DNA of 64,000 nucleotides, from positions 15,361,839-15,425,838 of the forward strand of contig CM075189.1 in assembly GCA_037577475.1 (NCBI GenBank), given 5' to 3'. Both the position numbers and the translations under genes were made by a program. Source of the DNA: Chaunax sp. Z400 (lineage: Eukaryota > Chordata > Actinopteri > Lophiiformes > Chaunacidae). Numbering within the stretch: position 1 is the stretch's first letter; each line of letters opens with the position of its first letter. This document shows positions 25,101 to 36,600 of the stretch, piece by piece. The notes beneath the pieces are model-generated. The model had not been told where the DNA came from and did not search any database. It was given only the letters and a program-made list of their open reading frames with translations.

Positions 25101-26877
25101 CAGCTGAGTGAATATAGAGCTAGCTGTAAATGATCGGTTTTCTTTTCAGCTTACAGTCTGATGGAACACAGTGATGTCATTGCAGTGAATAAATTAAATA
25201 AGTAACTCCGTGTAAACAGTATACTGACTGGCAATATTGCTTACATGCAAAAATGAAAGCCATATTGACACTCAACCTTGCACTGAAAAAATACTAAGTC
25301 ACAACAAGTATTGAATTTCCACTTTTTTCACAAATTGAATGAGTTAGAGCCTGATTTTTTCTTTCATATAAGAAGAATTTACATAATCACATGGGTATAT
25401 GGATGCACAACAGAATGTACTGAATGTTAACAAGATGCCTGAGCCTTGAAGACTAATATGTGCTGTGTGTGCCACAGCTGGACATGACTTTCCACCTGTT
25501 CATCTGTGCCCTCGCTGGAGCAGGAGCTGCTGTTATTGCTATGGTGAGTTACCAATAAAACCTGCACCTCTGTCTCTCTGAAGGGATGGAAAAAAGAGTC
25601 ACAAAACAGAAGAAAACCCATTACTGTGGGATGCACCTTACAGAATACACAACACAGAATTTCATATTGTTCAAAAAGGATAAATTTGTCTCCACCGTAA
25701 GCAAATAATCTCTGCTGTGGTGGGAGTAAATAAAGAAAATCAAGCTAACTGTGTTCTATTATCTTAGCTGTGTTGTGTTTGCCTGTGAGGGAATAGCTGT
25801 GGCTGGTAAGAGAAGGCATTTTGGCGCAGTGAAAACGACAGGGTTTGTCTCCCTCCCTCTTTTGGAGGCGCTGGGCATGTCATGGTCGTTGTCATGGAAA
25901 CAGTGAGAAGAAAGGCTCACAGATTGTTGCGAACATCACTCAGTAATTTGTGAGGAGCTATTGTCTGAGAAACAGAGAGTGTTTGCTTGTAAGGGACTAT
26001 GCTGCACATTTTCCCACATCCTCATTCCCCCCCCCAGCAGATGGCGGAGATAATTCATCACAACAGATGCATTGATGAAGCCCAATAATGAGCCGCCATC
26101 AAAAAAAGCTTCAAAGCCAAAATAGCGCTGTAAAATCTTTAAAAATGCAGACTTGACAACTGACCCTCAGGACAAAAACTCCAATACAGACAAAGCAGTG
26201 TTGGTATTTTCAGTGTGTGGCTCTTGGTCGCTTATTTGGTCTTTTTAGCAAACCAGAAACAAAAAGCTGTGCAGCCATGAAACTGAGATTCCTTGTAAAA
26301 AGAAAAGCTGTGACAACTTCAATCATTAAAGCACATTCATTAGAACCTTAGCTGCCATGGTAACGCAGGTCCAAAACGACATTTAGCATTATGCTGCCAC
26401 CTGCTGGACCATTTGAGACGCCCACCCAAACAGGAACTAAAAACATAGATGACTAAAACAGATCACAAGAAAATAAGACAGGAAGTGTAAAGCATAGGAC
26501 ACGACACAGAGAACTAAACTTACAAAATAAAACAGGATATGGCAACCTAAATACAGAACTATGACAGCATACTTTTAATTTCCATCCATAAAAGATAATC
26601 TGAGAAATAAAAATAATTTCTTTACATTTGACTGACAAAAATATGAACATATATCAGAAAAGGCAAGACCAGGTGTATTTTTTTGTTGGCTTTCTACTGG
26701 TGTAACATTTTCCACATCTCACAGATCCACTACCTGATGGTGCTGTCTGCCAACTGGGCCTACGTGAAAGACGCCTGCCGAATGCAGAAGTACGAGGACA
26801 TCAAGTCGAAGGAGGAGCAGGAGCTGCATGACATCCACTCCACTCGCTCCAAGGAGCGTCTCAACGCCTACACATAA
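10162..26877 (+). CDS. gpm6a: Neuronal membrane glycoprotein M6-a
   Basis: Seven coding exons: 10162-10198, 22754-22946, 23492-23648, 23750-23903, 24392-24468, 25478-25543 and 26725-26877. Together they make 837 bases and 278 residues, the length of mammalian GPM6A. This is a PLP/DM20/M6 tetraspan protein of neurons that acts in neurite and filopodium growth and synapse formation. Membrane spans lie near residues 30-49, 84-104, 130-152 and 212-236. The second outer loop has Cys162, Cys174, Cys192 and Cys202 and an N-glycosylation sequon at N164. A cysteine-rich N-terminus (Cys14, 17, 18, 21) suits palmitoylation. The tail from NWAYVKDACRMQKYEDIK to the C-terminus is almost identical to mammals from memory. 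The ATG has a strong Kozak context (ACAATGG). Teleosts carry two paralogues (gpm6aa, gpm6ab); I cannot tell which this is. Confidence 0.97.
11036..11049. promoter_or_regulatory. X-box-like RFX site
   Basis: GTTGCCATGGCACT keeps 12 of 14 bases of the palindromic X-box. It lies in gpm6a intron 1. Motif evidence only. Confidence 0.3.
15092..15210 (+). promoter_or_regulatory. Candidate internal promoter of gpm6a
   Basis: GTTGACATGGCAAC (15092-15105, X-box-like), an NRF1-like CATGCGCA (15123-15130), a G-rich stretch (about 15176-15190) and a TATA-like TTAAATATAGG (15198-15208) stand in promoter-like order. The patch is richer in GC than its surroundings. No start site can be proven from sequence alone. 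Confidence 0.3.
18919..18932. promoter_or_regulatory. X-box-like palindrome
   Basis: GTTTCCATGGGAAC is a perfect 14-base palindrome close to the RFX X-box, in gpm6a intron 1. Motif evidence only. Confidence 0.3.
21648..21681. repeat. (GAG)n trinucleotide repeat
   Basis: About 11 GAG units in gpm6a intron 1, followed by a G-rich run. Confidence 0.95.
22754..22946 (+). CDS. gpm6a: gpm6a exon 2, first membrane span
   Basis: Acceptor GTCTTTAG, donor GTGAGT. It encodes residues 13-77 including the Cys-rich N-terminus, span 1 and the first outer loop. Confidence 0.96.
22990..23292. mobile_element. MITE-like element, copy 1
   Basis: The ends are imperfect inverted repeats: CATTTCCACTGCATAGCACC at the left, and at the right the complement begins CATTTCCACTGTAATACCGG. 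There is no coding capacity. The interior (GGGCATTGACCAATCAGT near 23096) is shared with the element at 35391-35801. It lies in gpm6a intron 2. The superfamily is not assigned because no clean target-site duplication is visible. Confidence 0.7.
23492..23648 (+). CDS. gpm6a: gpm6a exon 3, second membrane span
   Basis: Acceptor TCATCCCACAG, donor GTAGGA. It encodes residues 78-129, span 2 and the conserved intracellular loop with DLYGDFKITTCGRCVSAW. Confidence 0.96.
23750..23903 (+). CDS. gpm6a: gpm6a exon 4, third membrane span
   Basis: Acceptor CCCCTGCAG, donor GTAAGA. It encodes span 3 and the first half of the large outer loop with Cys162, N164 and Cys174. Confidence 0.96.
24392..24468 (+). 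CDS. gpm6a: gpm6a exon 5, outer loop
   Basis: Acceptor CTTTATTTCAG, donor GTAAAA. It encodes the loop residues with Cys192 and Cys202. Confidence 0.94.
24530..24780 (+). repeat. Degenerate interspersed repeat (TTACCTCCAC type)
   Basis: Starting TTACCTCCACAAAGGAAGTA and running through phrases such as ATGGATTTCCATGAATCTTGG, this resembles a dispersed repeat I recall from fish genomes (ACCTCCGCCAAGGAGGTTATG type). A second left end occurs near 39500. The family name is not known to me. Confidence 0.5.
25478..25543 (+). CDS. gpm6a: gpm6a exon 6, fourth membrane span
   Basis: Acceptor GTGCCACAG, donor GTGAGT. It encodes 22 residues including ALAGAGAAVIAM, most of span 4. Confidence 0.96.
25888..25901. 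promoter_or_regulatory. X-box-like RFX site
   Basis: GTTGTCATGGAAAC closely fits functional X-boxes. It is in gpm6a intron 6, 450 bases before a second such motif (26351-26364). Motif evidence only. Confidence 0.38.
26351..26364. promoter_or_regulatory. X-box-like RFX site
   Basis: GCTGCCATGGTAAC fits the X-box half-site pattern, in gpm6a intron 6. Motif evidence only. Confidence 0.35.
26725..26877 (+). CDS. gpm6a: gpm6a exon 7, cytoplasmic C-terminus
   Basis: Acceptor CATCTCACAG. It encodes the last 50 residues, ending in HSTRSKERLNAYT, with TAA at 26875-26877. Confidence 0.97.
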   Translation: MHYLMVLSANWAYVKDACRMQKYEDIKSKEEQELHDIHSTRSKERLNAYT

Positions 26878-28760
26878 AGACCAGCGCGAGGCCTGGCCCT
26901 GCCACTCCGGCCTCTCTCCCTCTCTCTCTGTCTCTCCTGTCTTTCTATCCGTCTCTCTCTACCATCCCCTCCCGAGGGGGGGCAGATGGCGCCTAGGGCC
27001 CTCGCCACTGCTGATGTCACTGGTGCGTTGTATGACAATGTGATCTGGGAGGGGGGGAGTCGTCACACAAACCCCCTCAGTCACAAACAGCATTTCAGAT
27101 GAAAAAAAGCCCCTTTACCTCTCTCATGGATGGTGTTATGATTATAATTATGGCAGTTCTATTATTCTTAATACAAGTTGTTTAGTGCTGAAAGTAGTTT
27201 TAGCGTAGTCTGTAGAATCAGAAGTAGCAGTAGTATTTCAGCTTTTTTCACTTTGGATCATTTGCGGTTTATTTTTGGGTTTTTTCCTTGAATTTCCATT
27301 TGATGTTTTGTGAAATTTTGCTCTCATTCATAATTTATTCTTTTGCCAATTTCTGAGGGGGTCAACAGGGGCTTCAAAGGGTTTTCAAGCACATTTCTCA
27401 TGATGTGTGTGTGTGAGTGTGTGGAGATTTCATGTTCAAGAACTATTTACTGTATGTGAACAGAACTATTTTAAATCTCCCAATGTAACCTTTGTCATAC
27501 AGGTACTCCCAGGGATTAAACCCACTTTCACAAGAAAGTAATTCAGTCTGTTTTTTCTAGTTAAAGTTATACAATAGCAAGACAACACAAATGATAAATA
27601 CCAAATCATTAGAGTAAGACAAATATTTGCTAGATGTGCCAAGCCTGTTAAACAGGAAACAATGACTTTGATAGCCATCAAAGAGATGATTAGAAGAATA
27701 CAAAGAAATTATGGGTTATTTTCTGATAATCTTGCCACTTAAATGTATTTTAGGACTGTGAATGGTTTCCATTGTCTTTGAATCACAAGCCACAAAAGCA
27801 CATGCAAACATACTTTCATAACCCCTTTTTTTAATTTATCAAAAGTGGAACTTTATAAATACTAAACTTCTGTTTTTGCAGAAATCTGCACTGTATATAC
27901 TGATATATCAAAGCTTACACATTCGTTTAGCACTGTCATTTAAGGACAATTCATGTGATATTATTATGACATCAGTATGGGTCAGTCCACTCTACATCTT
28001 TCAGACTCAACCGAAAAGAAACCCTGACAATAATACAAACTTGTTGGTGTCGTGGCACTCCTTGATGGAATTATCAGATGTGAGAAAAGTGTGTATCACA
28101 GTCATTTTGTTCATTAACTGTATTGCTGACACATCCTGATGCCACATGACTGCAATGCTGGCCTGGCAAAATTTGTTTTGTCACTATTTCCAGAACGTAG
28201 TTTCATGCACTTATTTGACCATTTCTGTGCTCTCTCTAGATGTAAGCGCATTAGTGTTCAACTCAAAGTTGGATAACTGTACTGTTAGTAAAGACTGTGA
28301 ATTTAGATGTTTTCTGTGGCATGGACATGCATTAATATAGTCTTATTGACTCAAAAGTTATTTTATTTCACTTCTTTATTTTGACACTTCTGACTGTCTT
28401 GCTGGATCAACCCTTTGTTTATATGTGCAGTACTGAACCTCCCACGCTTACCACGTTATGCTACTGATATTAGAGACTGTAGTCTTTGAGTTGTGTCTAT
28501 TTAGTTTGTGATGAGCGCTCATCCATGTCTTGAAACTAATACTTGTACCAACATTGCTTACTCTGTAATGATCTGAAAAAGAAAAAAAAACGCTCTCAGC
28601 TTTCTCCTCGTATTAGTCTTTTGTATTTTCACTACGAATGCTTAGTAGCAGGCTTTAAACTGAATCTGTTTTGTACATTCATGTGCCAACAGCTTGAAGT
28701 GGCTTATTTGACCTGTATGATCAAATTTGCTTGCATTAATAAAATTCACTTGTGTACTTG
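26878..28760 (+). other. gpm6a 3' UTR
   Basis: It starts with CT-rich sequence directly after the stop, then long AT-rich DNA without exon signals up to the AATAAA at 28738. The extent is inferred from the first strong poly(A) context. Confidence 0.6.
28738..28743 (+). terminator. Candidate poly(A) signal of gpm6a
   Basis: AATAAA, followed within about 20 bases by a GT-rich TTGTGTACTTGTT stretch, the usual downstream element. Confidence 0.55.
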
Positions 28761-28764
28761 TTAT

Positions 28765-30190
28765 TAAACATTTGATGTCTCTTGTATCTTTTTGTTTAGG
28801 TTGAAATTATTTAGCGGTCCTGCTGGTAATATATAATTACATTATAGCTGTCATATGAGCAAGTATAAACCAGAAGCTGAGTTGATGGTAGGAGAAGATT
28901 AGATAGTCAGAAAATGGAGAAAGAAAATGGATGATTATCACACAGAAATATGCTAAGTTACAATCTACTACCACTAGATGTCTCCCTTTCCTCTTAGTCA
29001 TTCCAATAAAAGAATTGGCAGCAAAAGCTTGACACACCACAGATACTCTAATAATAGTAGAGATATGCCACTCTCACAACTTGTATGTATGTAAGAGGGT
29101 GCGGGCGAGGTAGTCCAAAATGAATGGGGAAAAAATGTTGATAGGTTGATACAATAAATATAAGTCCATTAGATATTTTTTGCTGCTTCAATTGGTGTGA
29201 AATATAGTTATTTAAGTAGTAGCATTGGTAGCACACTCTGGTAGCACCACAAGCCACTATATGGCATTAATAGTTGGTGGAATATCTCTGCTATTACATC
29301 AGCAAGATCTACATTTGACTGTCAAAAACGAAGGTCATCCTTTAGACATTCATTCGATTTGATTTCAAAAACGTTTGTAGGTTCCGGGTGACTTCGACGA
29401 AGGGTGTTGGGTCTCAATGAGTCATAAATCCTTGACTGACCAATCAGCATTCATTAGCAGAATGCTAGCGACACATTTCAAGGCAAAAATAACTTAGGAA
29501 TGGGGTACTGGTTATGTTGTCAAGATGGAGGCCTGTCCAAAGCTAAAGGGAATTTTCACTGTCTGAATTATTTTTAATTTGCATTTAAGCTTGTTATGTT
29601 TTAATTGCAAGAAACATGCTGTCATGTGTGCAATGCTTAAATTTCTAGCAACATAACAAATGCAAGGAGTACACTAATACAAATTTGCAAACATGCATCA
29701 ACCATTTATGCTAAACCAATGTGTGCATAAAATATGAAAGGGATACACTGATATGAACATGTCATCAGCTGATTGGTAGAGGTTGGCCCCCTATCCTAAG
29801 CCACTGTTCCACCCAACCAGGTAATAAATCACAGCCAGGGTTACACTTAACAGCCTAGTGCCAGACAGAGCTCGCTCCCACATCTTCCACAAGGCCTCCA
29901 GCTCGATATCACATTTATGTTTAAGGAATTTCATGAGAATCAGAGGGACTTACATCAGAATATAAAGGCAACAAAAACATCTATGATCTACATTCTTCTT
30001 ATTTGAGAAGCAGGTTGACAACAATGGGCCAAAATCACCAAAGAAAGGTGTCAAGATATAACTAGACAGGGTTGGTCCTAGCTATAGAGAGTAATTAAAA
30101 AAATAAATAATTTAAGACAGCTGAGGTCTGAACATTCTGCATAAACCTGGAAGTTTGTGAAATCACTGGCTGAACAGATTAACAAAGGCG
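28765..30190. other. Intergenic spacer gpm6a-lrit3, no gene seen
   Basis: AT-rich DNA with only short open frames and no domain or splice pattern that I recognise. Confidence 0.6.
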
Positions 30191-30198
30191 TGGCTGGA

Positions 30199-30350
30199 TC
30201 ACGTGAGGGGAAACCTCTCCAGAATTATCTGATTAGCGCCATGTCCAAACAACCAGTCTTGCCCTGTGTGACCCTGCCAAACCTAAGAAATCCTCCGCTA
30301 ATCCGCACACACACCCAGCCAATCTAACAGGTCACCTGTACTGTAATTAG
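30199..30350 (+). promoter_or_regulatory. Candidate lrit3 promoter with CRX/OTX and E-box motifs
   Basis: Within 330 bases before the lrit3 ATG are TCACGTGA (near 30199-30206), CTAATCC (30298-30304, a perfect CRX/OTX core), the palindromic CAGGTCACCTG (30328-30338) and TAATTAG (30344-30350). CRX/OTX sites are common in photoreceptor and bipolar-cell genes, which fits the retinal role of LRIT3. The start site is not identified. Confidence 0.35.
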
Positions 30351-30526
30351 ACCCTCAGCCTGTGTTCTGTTGTCCCCTATGGACTTTGAAAGCTCTTTCA
30401 ATTTTTCTCAGTTAGTTTTATTTGTTATTTATTTTTTCATTTTCTGGGGCGGGGGAGAATAATTCTGGATGTCTTTTTTCCTGATCTCTTCTCGATGTAA
30501 GACTTGTGGGTGCTTGCGGTGAAATC

Positions 30527-30642
30527 ATGCATCATTTTCTCTATGTGCATGTATTCCTATGCTGCTTCAGTATGGCTCACTCCTTCTGCCCATCACAGTG
30601 CACCTGTGTTTTTCATGGACACAGCGATGGAATCGGAACCAG
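30527..30642 (+). CDS. lrit3: lrit3 exon 1, signal peptide and LRR N-cap
   Basis: It encodes the hydrophobic leader and CPSQCTCVFHGHSDG; donor GTACAT, ending in phase 2. Confidence 0.92.
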
Positions 30643-33600
30643 GTACATTTTACTTAAGCTGTGCTCTCACTCACAAATACACAGTCTTTGCATTTGGAAA
30701 AGTAAATTAAATTAATTTTCATGACATTTATTTAAAAATTGCTATAATTAGAACTAAAATTCAGTTTCCCTAATTGGGTCAACATTTCTATACATAATGG
30801 TAAATAAAAATGACTATCAGACTATGCATTTACCTCAATGTTGTCTTGAACTAAGTTTGTGAAACGGTTAAAAAAAAACAACAGTTCAGCGTATTTTCAG
30901 AGGGAATGAAGACCTGTTTAAATAAGCACTATGTTAAGCACAACTGCACACAGAACGCTGGGTGCGTCATCTATGTTAAATCAATAGGGAGTAAAGAGGA
31001 CATACTTATGGGCTTAGTCACAGCTATTAGCTCAAATTTAGCTAAATTGTACTGCAAATGTCAAAATGAAAGAAAACTCATGTTAATACCAGGACAATCA
31101 AAATATTCAGCTTTGAATTAGGTACCTGAGGTCTATACATGTACTGTGAATACAAGGTAAATATATCAAAATGCACTGCAGTACTGACCTGTACTGACCT
31201 GTACTGACATAATTTACATTTCCTGGATTGGTACCGATCCATTTATCCCTGTGCAAGACCTAATGGCCACCTGCATTAAAAATCTTATTAAACCTTACAG
31301 TAAAATTTGGGTATAAAGTCCAACATAAAGGCTAGGAAATGCTGAAATGCAACACTTAAACAAATGCTTTGGGTTGGTTTTGTTTAAGTAAGTTAGACAA
31401 AAGAAAGATGTTTAATGTGTCAGTTGTAAATCAATGTAAAGGTGACTGTGATAGTAGTGATACTAGTGAAGATGATGTTATAATGGCACATGTTCTGCAT
31501 GTTCTGTTATAGGACTACAGTACTGACACTATTATTAGAACAGTCATAGCCACCAACTTTTAGCCACTAATATTTTCCTAATAATCATGTGATAGTGATT
31601 AAAGTAAATAATTCTCTTGTACATAGGTTACTATTATCTGTGATTACGTACAACTGAATCCAGATGTTCCGACTCATCAATCCACATGATTACACTATGT
31701 ATGATTAGCTCTGACCTTACCATCTGGGCAGTGCCTCTTGGCCACAGTGATGTCAGAAAAATCATCTCACATCATAGAGGAGAGTGTAGATGGGTGAATG
31801 GATATATGAACGAATAGATACATGCATACACCTTACAGACTGGTCATTGTAAATTTTCTAAAATTCTCATCTGCAGGCATCATCTTTTAATTGGAAAATA
31901 GGTACAGTTGTTTATTGGCCATTATAAAACAGTCGTAATCTGCCATAGGATATGTAACTATTCAACATGTGTATCTGTGTATTTATTCTCAGATCTGTGC
32001 TCTGCAATGATCCAGACATGTCTGATATCCCTCTCAACATCCCTGTGGATACAATCAAACTTCGAATTGAGAAAACCGCAACACGGCGAATCCCAACAGA
32101 GGCTTTTTACTATCTGATGGAGTTACGGTACTTGTGGATTACTTACAATTCCATAACCTCTGTGGATACTGGGAGTTTCTACAACCTCAAAGTGCTCCAC
32201 GAGCTGAGGCTAGATGGAAATATGATCTCCATGTTCCCTTGGGAGTCTCTGAAAGAGATGCCCAGGCTAAGGACACTGGATCTGCACAACAACAGGCTCA
32301 CTAATATTCCCACTGAGGCAATACCATACCTCTTCAACTTAACATACTTGGATCTATCCAGCAACAAATTAACCATGCTACCCTCGGATTTCATGGATAT
32401 CTGGCCCCCGTTCAATGGAGCACCCATCTCTACTAATACCTCCCAGAAAGTTGTGCTAGGTAAGGATAAAAGGCTGTTTCTGGCTTGGTTTTACCGGATA
32501 TTAGGGCCACGCCCTCAGGAACTTCATTGCATCACATGTTAATCTAGGGAGACGTATTGTGACAAGACATAAACCTGCCCTGGCAGTAAGTGCAAGGACA
32601 TATTCAAATTAGCTTATTCTAGTGGCCAAGTCGACCCTTAATGTACATCATCAATTTACTGTCTGAATTAAGTATTGAATATTTAACAAACTGTGGTGTC
32701 CAAGCAAGGTTCAAGTTCAATGGGACACATGAGAAAAAAACAAAAAACCATCTGTATAACAAGTTCATTTGGTACCAATGCAATGTTGGAAACACTGTTA
32801 TTCAAAAAACTTAATGAAAGAATGGAACACTTATACAGTAAATGTCTATTTCTCATGGCACGATGGCCTGTGACTCTTAATATTTTCCAGCAATCAAACA
32901 TTTACCACACTTTATAATAGTCCCATAGTTGGTTGCTTCACTACATTTTGAGACACTCAAAACTCCAAGTTACAGTGTCATTCTTCTTCCTGGTGAAAGG
33001 CACCTGCACTGCCATCTTTACTTCTTACAGTCCCTTTAATGGCATTTTGAAAACAAGGGTTTGCATAAGTGTGAGCAGCTATATCAGGATATAAGCAGGA
33101 CTGATGGAACTCAGATTAGACTGAGAAGACTTCCGTCAGGTACAACTAATTGCTTTGTAATACTTTTTCTCTCCTTTTTGTTCCTACTTTTTTTGCTGTG
33201 AGAACAAGGAATTTGTCACTGAAATATCTAGGACCAGTAGCCACTTGCTAATTGCAGTTTCTAGTCAAGGGAGGAGCAAGGTGGTGAGTTTTTGATTTAA
33301 AGTAGGGCAGACTGAGCTGGAAAAGTAAGATTCAAAGTCAGAAATCAAAGAAATAATTTAGGGATGTCAGCCACCGTGTGTGTAGGGAAAGTAAAGACCT
33401 ACTTATTTCAATTTAATGGTGTACTTCTTGTCTTACCTTTGACACTCCCATGCTGTGCAAAGACTATAAAATTATTGAAGGAAGATTGCAAAACATATGC
33501 AGTGATGATCATTTTCTTCTGTCATATTCTTATTGAAATAGTCTTTTTGGTTGGATGCCTTTTGGCTTGTATGAAACAATGTAAGCGTGCCTTATTGATT

Positions 33601-36600
33601 TTACCTGTCTAGCATATATGTGACCAATGCTTGTTAAATGCATGTGTGTTGCATTGACGTTGGGAGAGAAATAGTTAATAGGCTGTGTAAGATAGCTTAT
33701 CTGTGCCGAAGGAGCTGGCTGTGTGCACCTGTGTACCAGGATTAGGAGACCATGCACAAAGAGACGACAGCTTCTCTAGCATATCCTAAAACCAAATCCT
33801 GTTTCCTGTTAGTACTTTATGAGAGATATACAATATTCACCTTTACTGTTTTTGGTTATTTGATGGCTATCAAAAACAAAATGATCCTAAATTCATTTTA
33901 AAATACAGAAAAACTATTAAAATGTGATTCGGCCTTAGTACAAAAATGTTACTATTCCATTCCAATAGAAATTGCATTAAGCCATAACAATACTTCCTGT
34001 AAATGTCAAACTTGACACATACATTATTAAGTGTGAAACTTGTTACAGATCTATTGTTGCAAACAGAAAGGCTAATGGAAAGAGTGTGCTGCACAAACTG
34101 AAGGAAGGCCAGGCCCAGCTTAGGTGCTTGGCCACTGTTAAGTCAAACTAATCTGGTTAAACGGCTTTAATATGTACAGGTACATGTACTTACCTATTGT
34201 GTGCAGCAGGTACTTAAAGCAATTTGTAAGGAAGTACATGATAGATTCACCATCACAGCTCTTGAATTTCCCTTAGAGTATACCTAAAATTGTGTGAATT
34301 TTGACACACAAGACAAGAGAAATAAATAACTAGGATGTATGATTTGCTTTGCTTCCCTACAGTCGCACATCCATCTTTTTTAATACGTTTTTTATATAAG
34401 ATGACTTTATAAGACCATAATCACTGCAGCTGTTTGTAATCTGCCTCACTGACTCATGTCACCGAGTCATATTGCTAATTTGCTTTGCCTCTTCACTGTT
34501 AAATTGCCATCTGTATCGTTTATTCTTTCCATTATGATCAAAACATGTTTTGAAGTACCATAGCATTTCAATCAGGAGAGACTAGTGGTTGAAGTAAATG
34601 AGAATGTTTACATCACATGATATATGATAATTAGTATGACAGAAGGTCTTTGGTATCAGAAAGTCTTTTCTGTCCTGAGCAACAGCAAGATATATATCCC
34701 CCTTGGAGTCCAGACACTGGTGGTGGTGGCTGATGACCCTGTTGAAGTCCATCGATGGGGGGTTTAGAGTGCAAAACAGCAGCATGAAAGAACTAGAGGA
34801 ACGAAGAGAGTCATATTTAAACAGACAGCAGCAAGACCACAGACCACGATAGCAGGAAAATAAGAGTGAGCATGCATGAGAGGTGTAAATAACAGAATAG
34901 CATGAAATATAAAGTGTAGCCTGAGTGTGCAAAGGTTTAGTCTTCCTGACTGAACGTACGCTAGAGCTTCATTTTAAATGGATGGTGTATGAAAAAACAG
35001 CAATCAATCAATTTCCTTAATTTGTCTCATCTTTTTCATCTTCAGGCCTACAAGATAACCCCTGGTTCTGTGACTGTAAAATCTCCAAGCTGATTGAGCT
35101 TTCAAAAATGACTAACACACCAGTGGTTTTGATGGACCAACTCCTGACTTGTGGTGGACCAGAAAATCTGGCTGGTGTACTTTTCCAGCGCGCTGAACTT
35201 GACAATTGTGTAAAACCATCGGTCATGACTTCTGCAACTAAGATCACATCTTCTTTGGGCAGTAATGTTCTCATGCGATGTGACGCCACAGGGTTTCCAA
35301 CTCCAACCCTGTACTGGATGAAGTTAGGTGGCTCACCAGTCAACAACACAGGTATTGTACACAGGCTTTAGGAATGAGACTTAGACATTCAAGCCGTATT
35401 TTTACTGTGAAGTACTGGCTCAACTCGACTCCTCGGGCACCACGCAAAACTGCTTTGACATAGTGTTCAACACAACACACACCTCTCGTGCACCTCTCAC
35501 GATCCTCTCATCAGCTGTTTAAGACAGGAAGGTCTATACCTCCTCAATATCTATTTAAAAAAGGTTTCGGTCACTAAAGTAGCTTTGCTGTTTGAATGTG
35601 GCGGCCATTGATGTTTTGGCCATTTTGTGCAGCATGCCGGGCATTGATCAATCAGTGTTCTGGAATGTTTCACATCACCTTTTAATACCCTCTCGGCTTG
35701 CTTGGAAATGCAGGTACTAAAAAAGTAGTACTTTTTACCCAATGGAAACGCAAAAAAGGCGAGTCGAGTCGAGCTGGCACTATGCAGTGGAAATGGGGCT
35801 TTAGTAAGCTATATGTGTATATTTTCATTGCCTGGTGTGTAGGAAGCATTAAGGTAATCCTTGCGGGTTGAATCTGAAGCAACTGGACCTGGGTTCGAAG
35901 ATGTTTCACCTCACGCAATTGAACACAATTAGCGACCTCAGAAGAGTTAAATATCTGATACTATGCACCAGTCATTTAGAACTGAAGAAGCCTCTTGGAT
36001 GATAGATGAAATGTCTTCAAACCCTAGAAGTCAAGCTGATTCAGATTCAACCTTCTAGGATTACCATGACATGGATGAATGAGAATCTACACCTAAATCT
36101 ACACCAACATGAAGTATTTGGGTGTGCAGTTCTGGTGCCAAAAGGTCATAATCCATTTGTTGACATTCAAAGCAGTCCAAGACTTGGTTCGATTTTATGT
36201 ATGTTGACTTTTGTGTTCTTCTTCCACAATATAGTCCAGGAGTCCCCTGGGGAGGGAATCAGATGGTCCATCATGAGCTTGCATGGAATATTGTACAAAG
36301 ATGCTGGAAACTACAGCTGCAAAGCCAAGAATGTTGCTGGCAAAGCAGAAGCCATGATTTCTCTCTCAGTTGCTGGTGACATCAGTACAACCATCCTTCC
36401 ACTGAGGCCTAGCACCGAAACTGGAACAACCAGCCAAGACACAACATTCACTCCACCGACTGACATTCCCAATTCATCTGCCACCATGACCACAGTTCTT
36501 TCAACAACATCAACAACACTATCGACTACCCCTAAGAAGCTGAAAACTACCCCGAGTAACAATATACAGAAAGCCTCACCCAAACAAGGAAAAGTACAGG

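Noticed and set aside
36006..36234. Upstream extension of the lrit3 exon 4 open frame
   Set aside because: It is repeat-derived intron sequence; the acceptor at 36234 and the human-like VQESP start set the true border.
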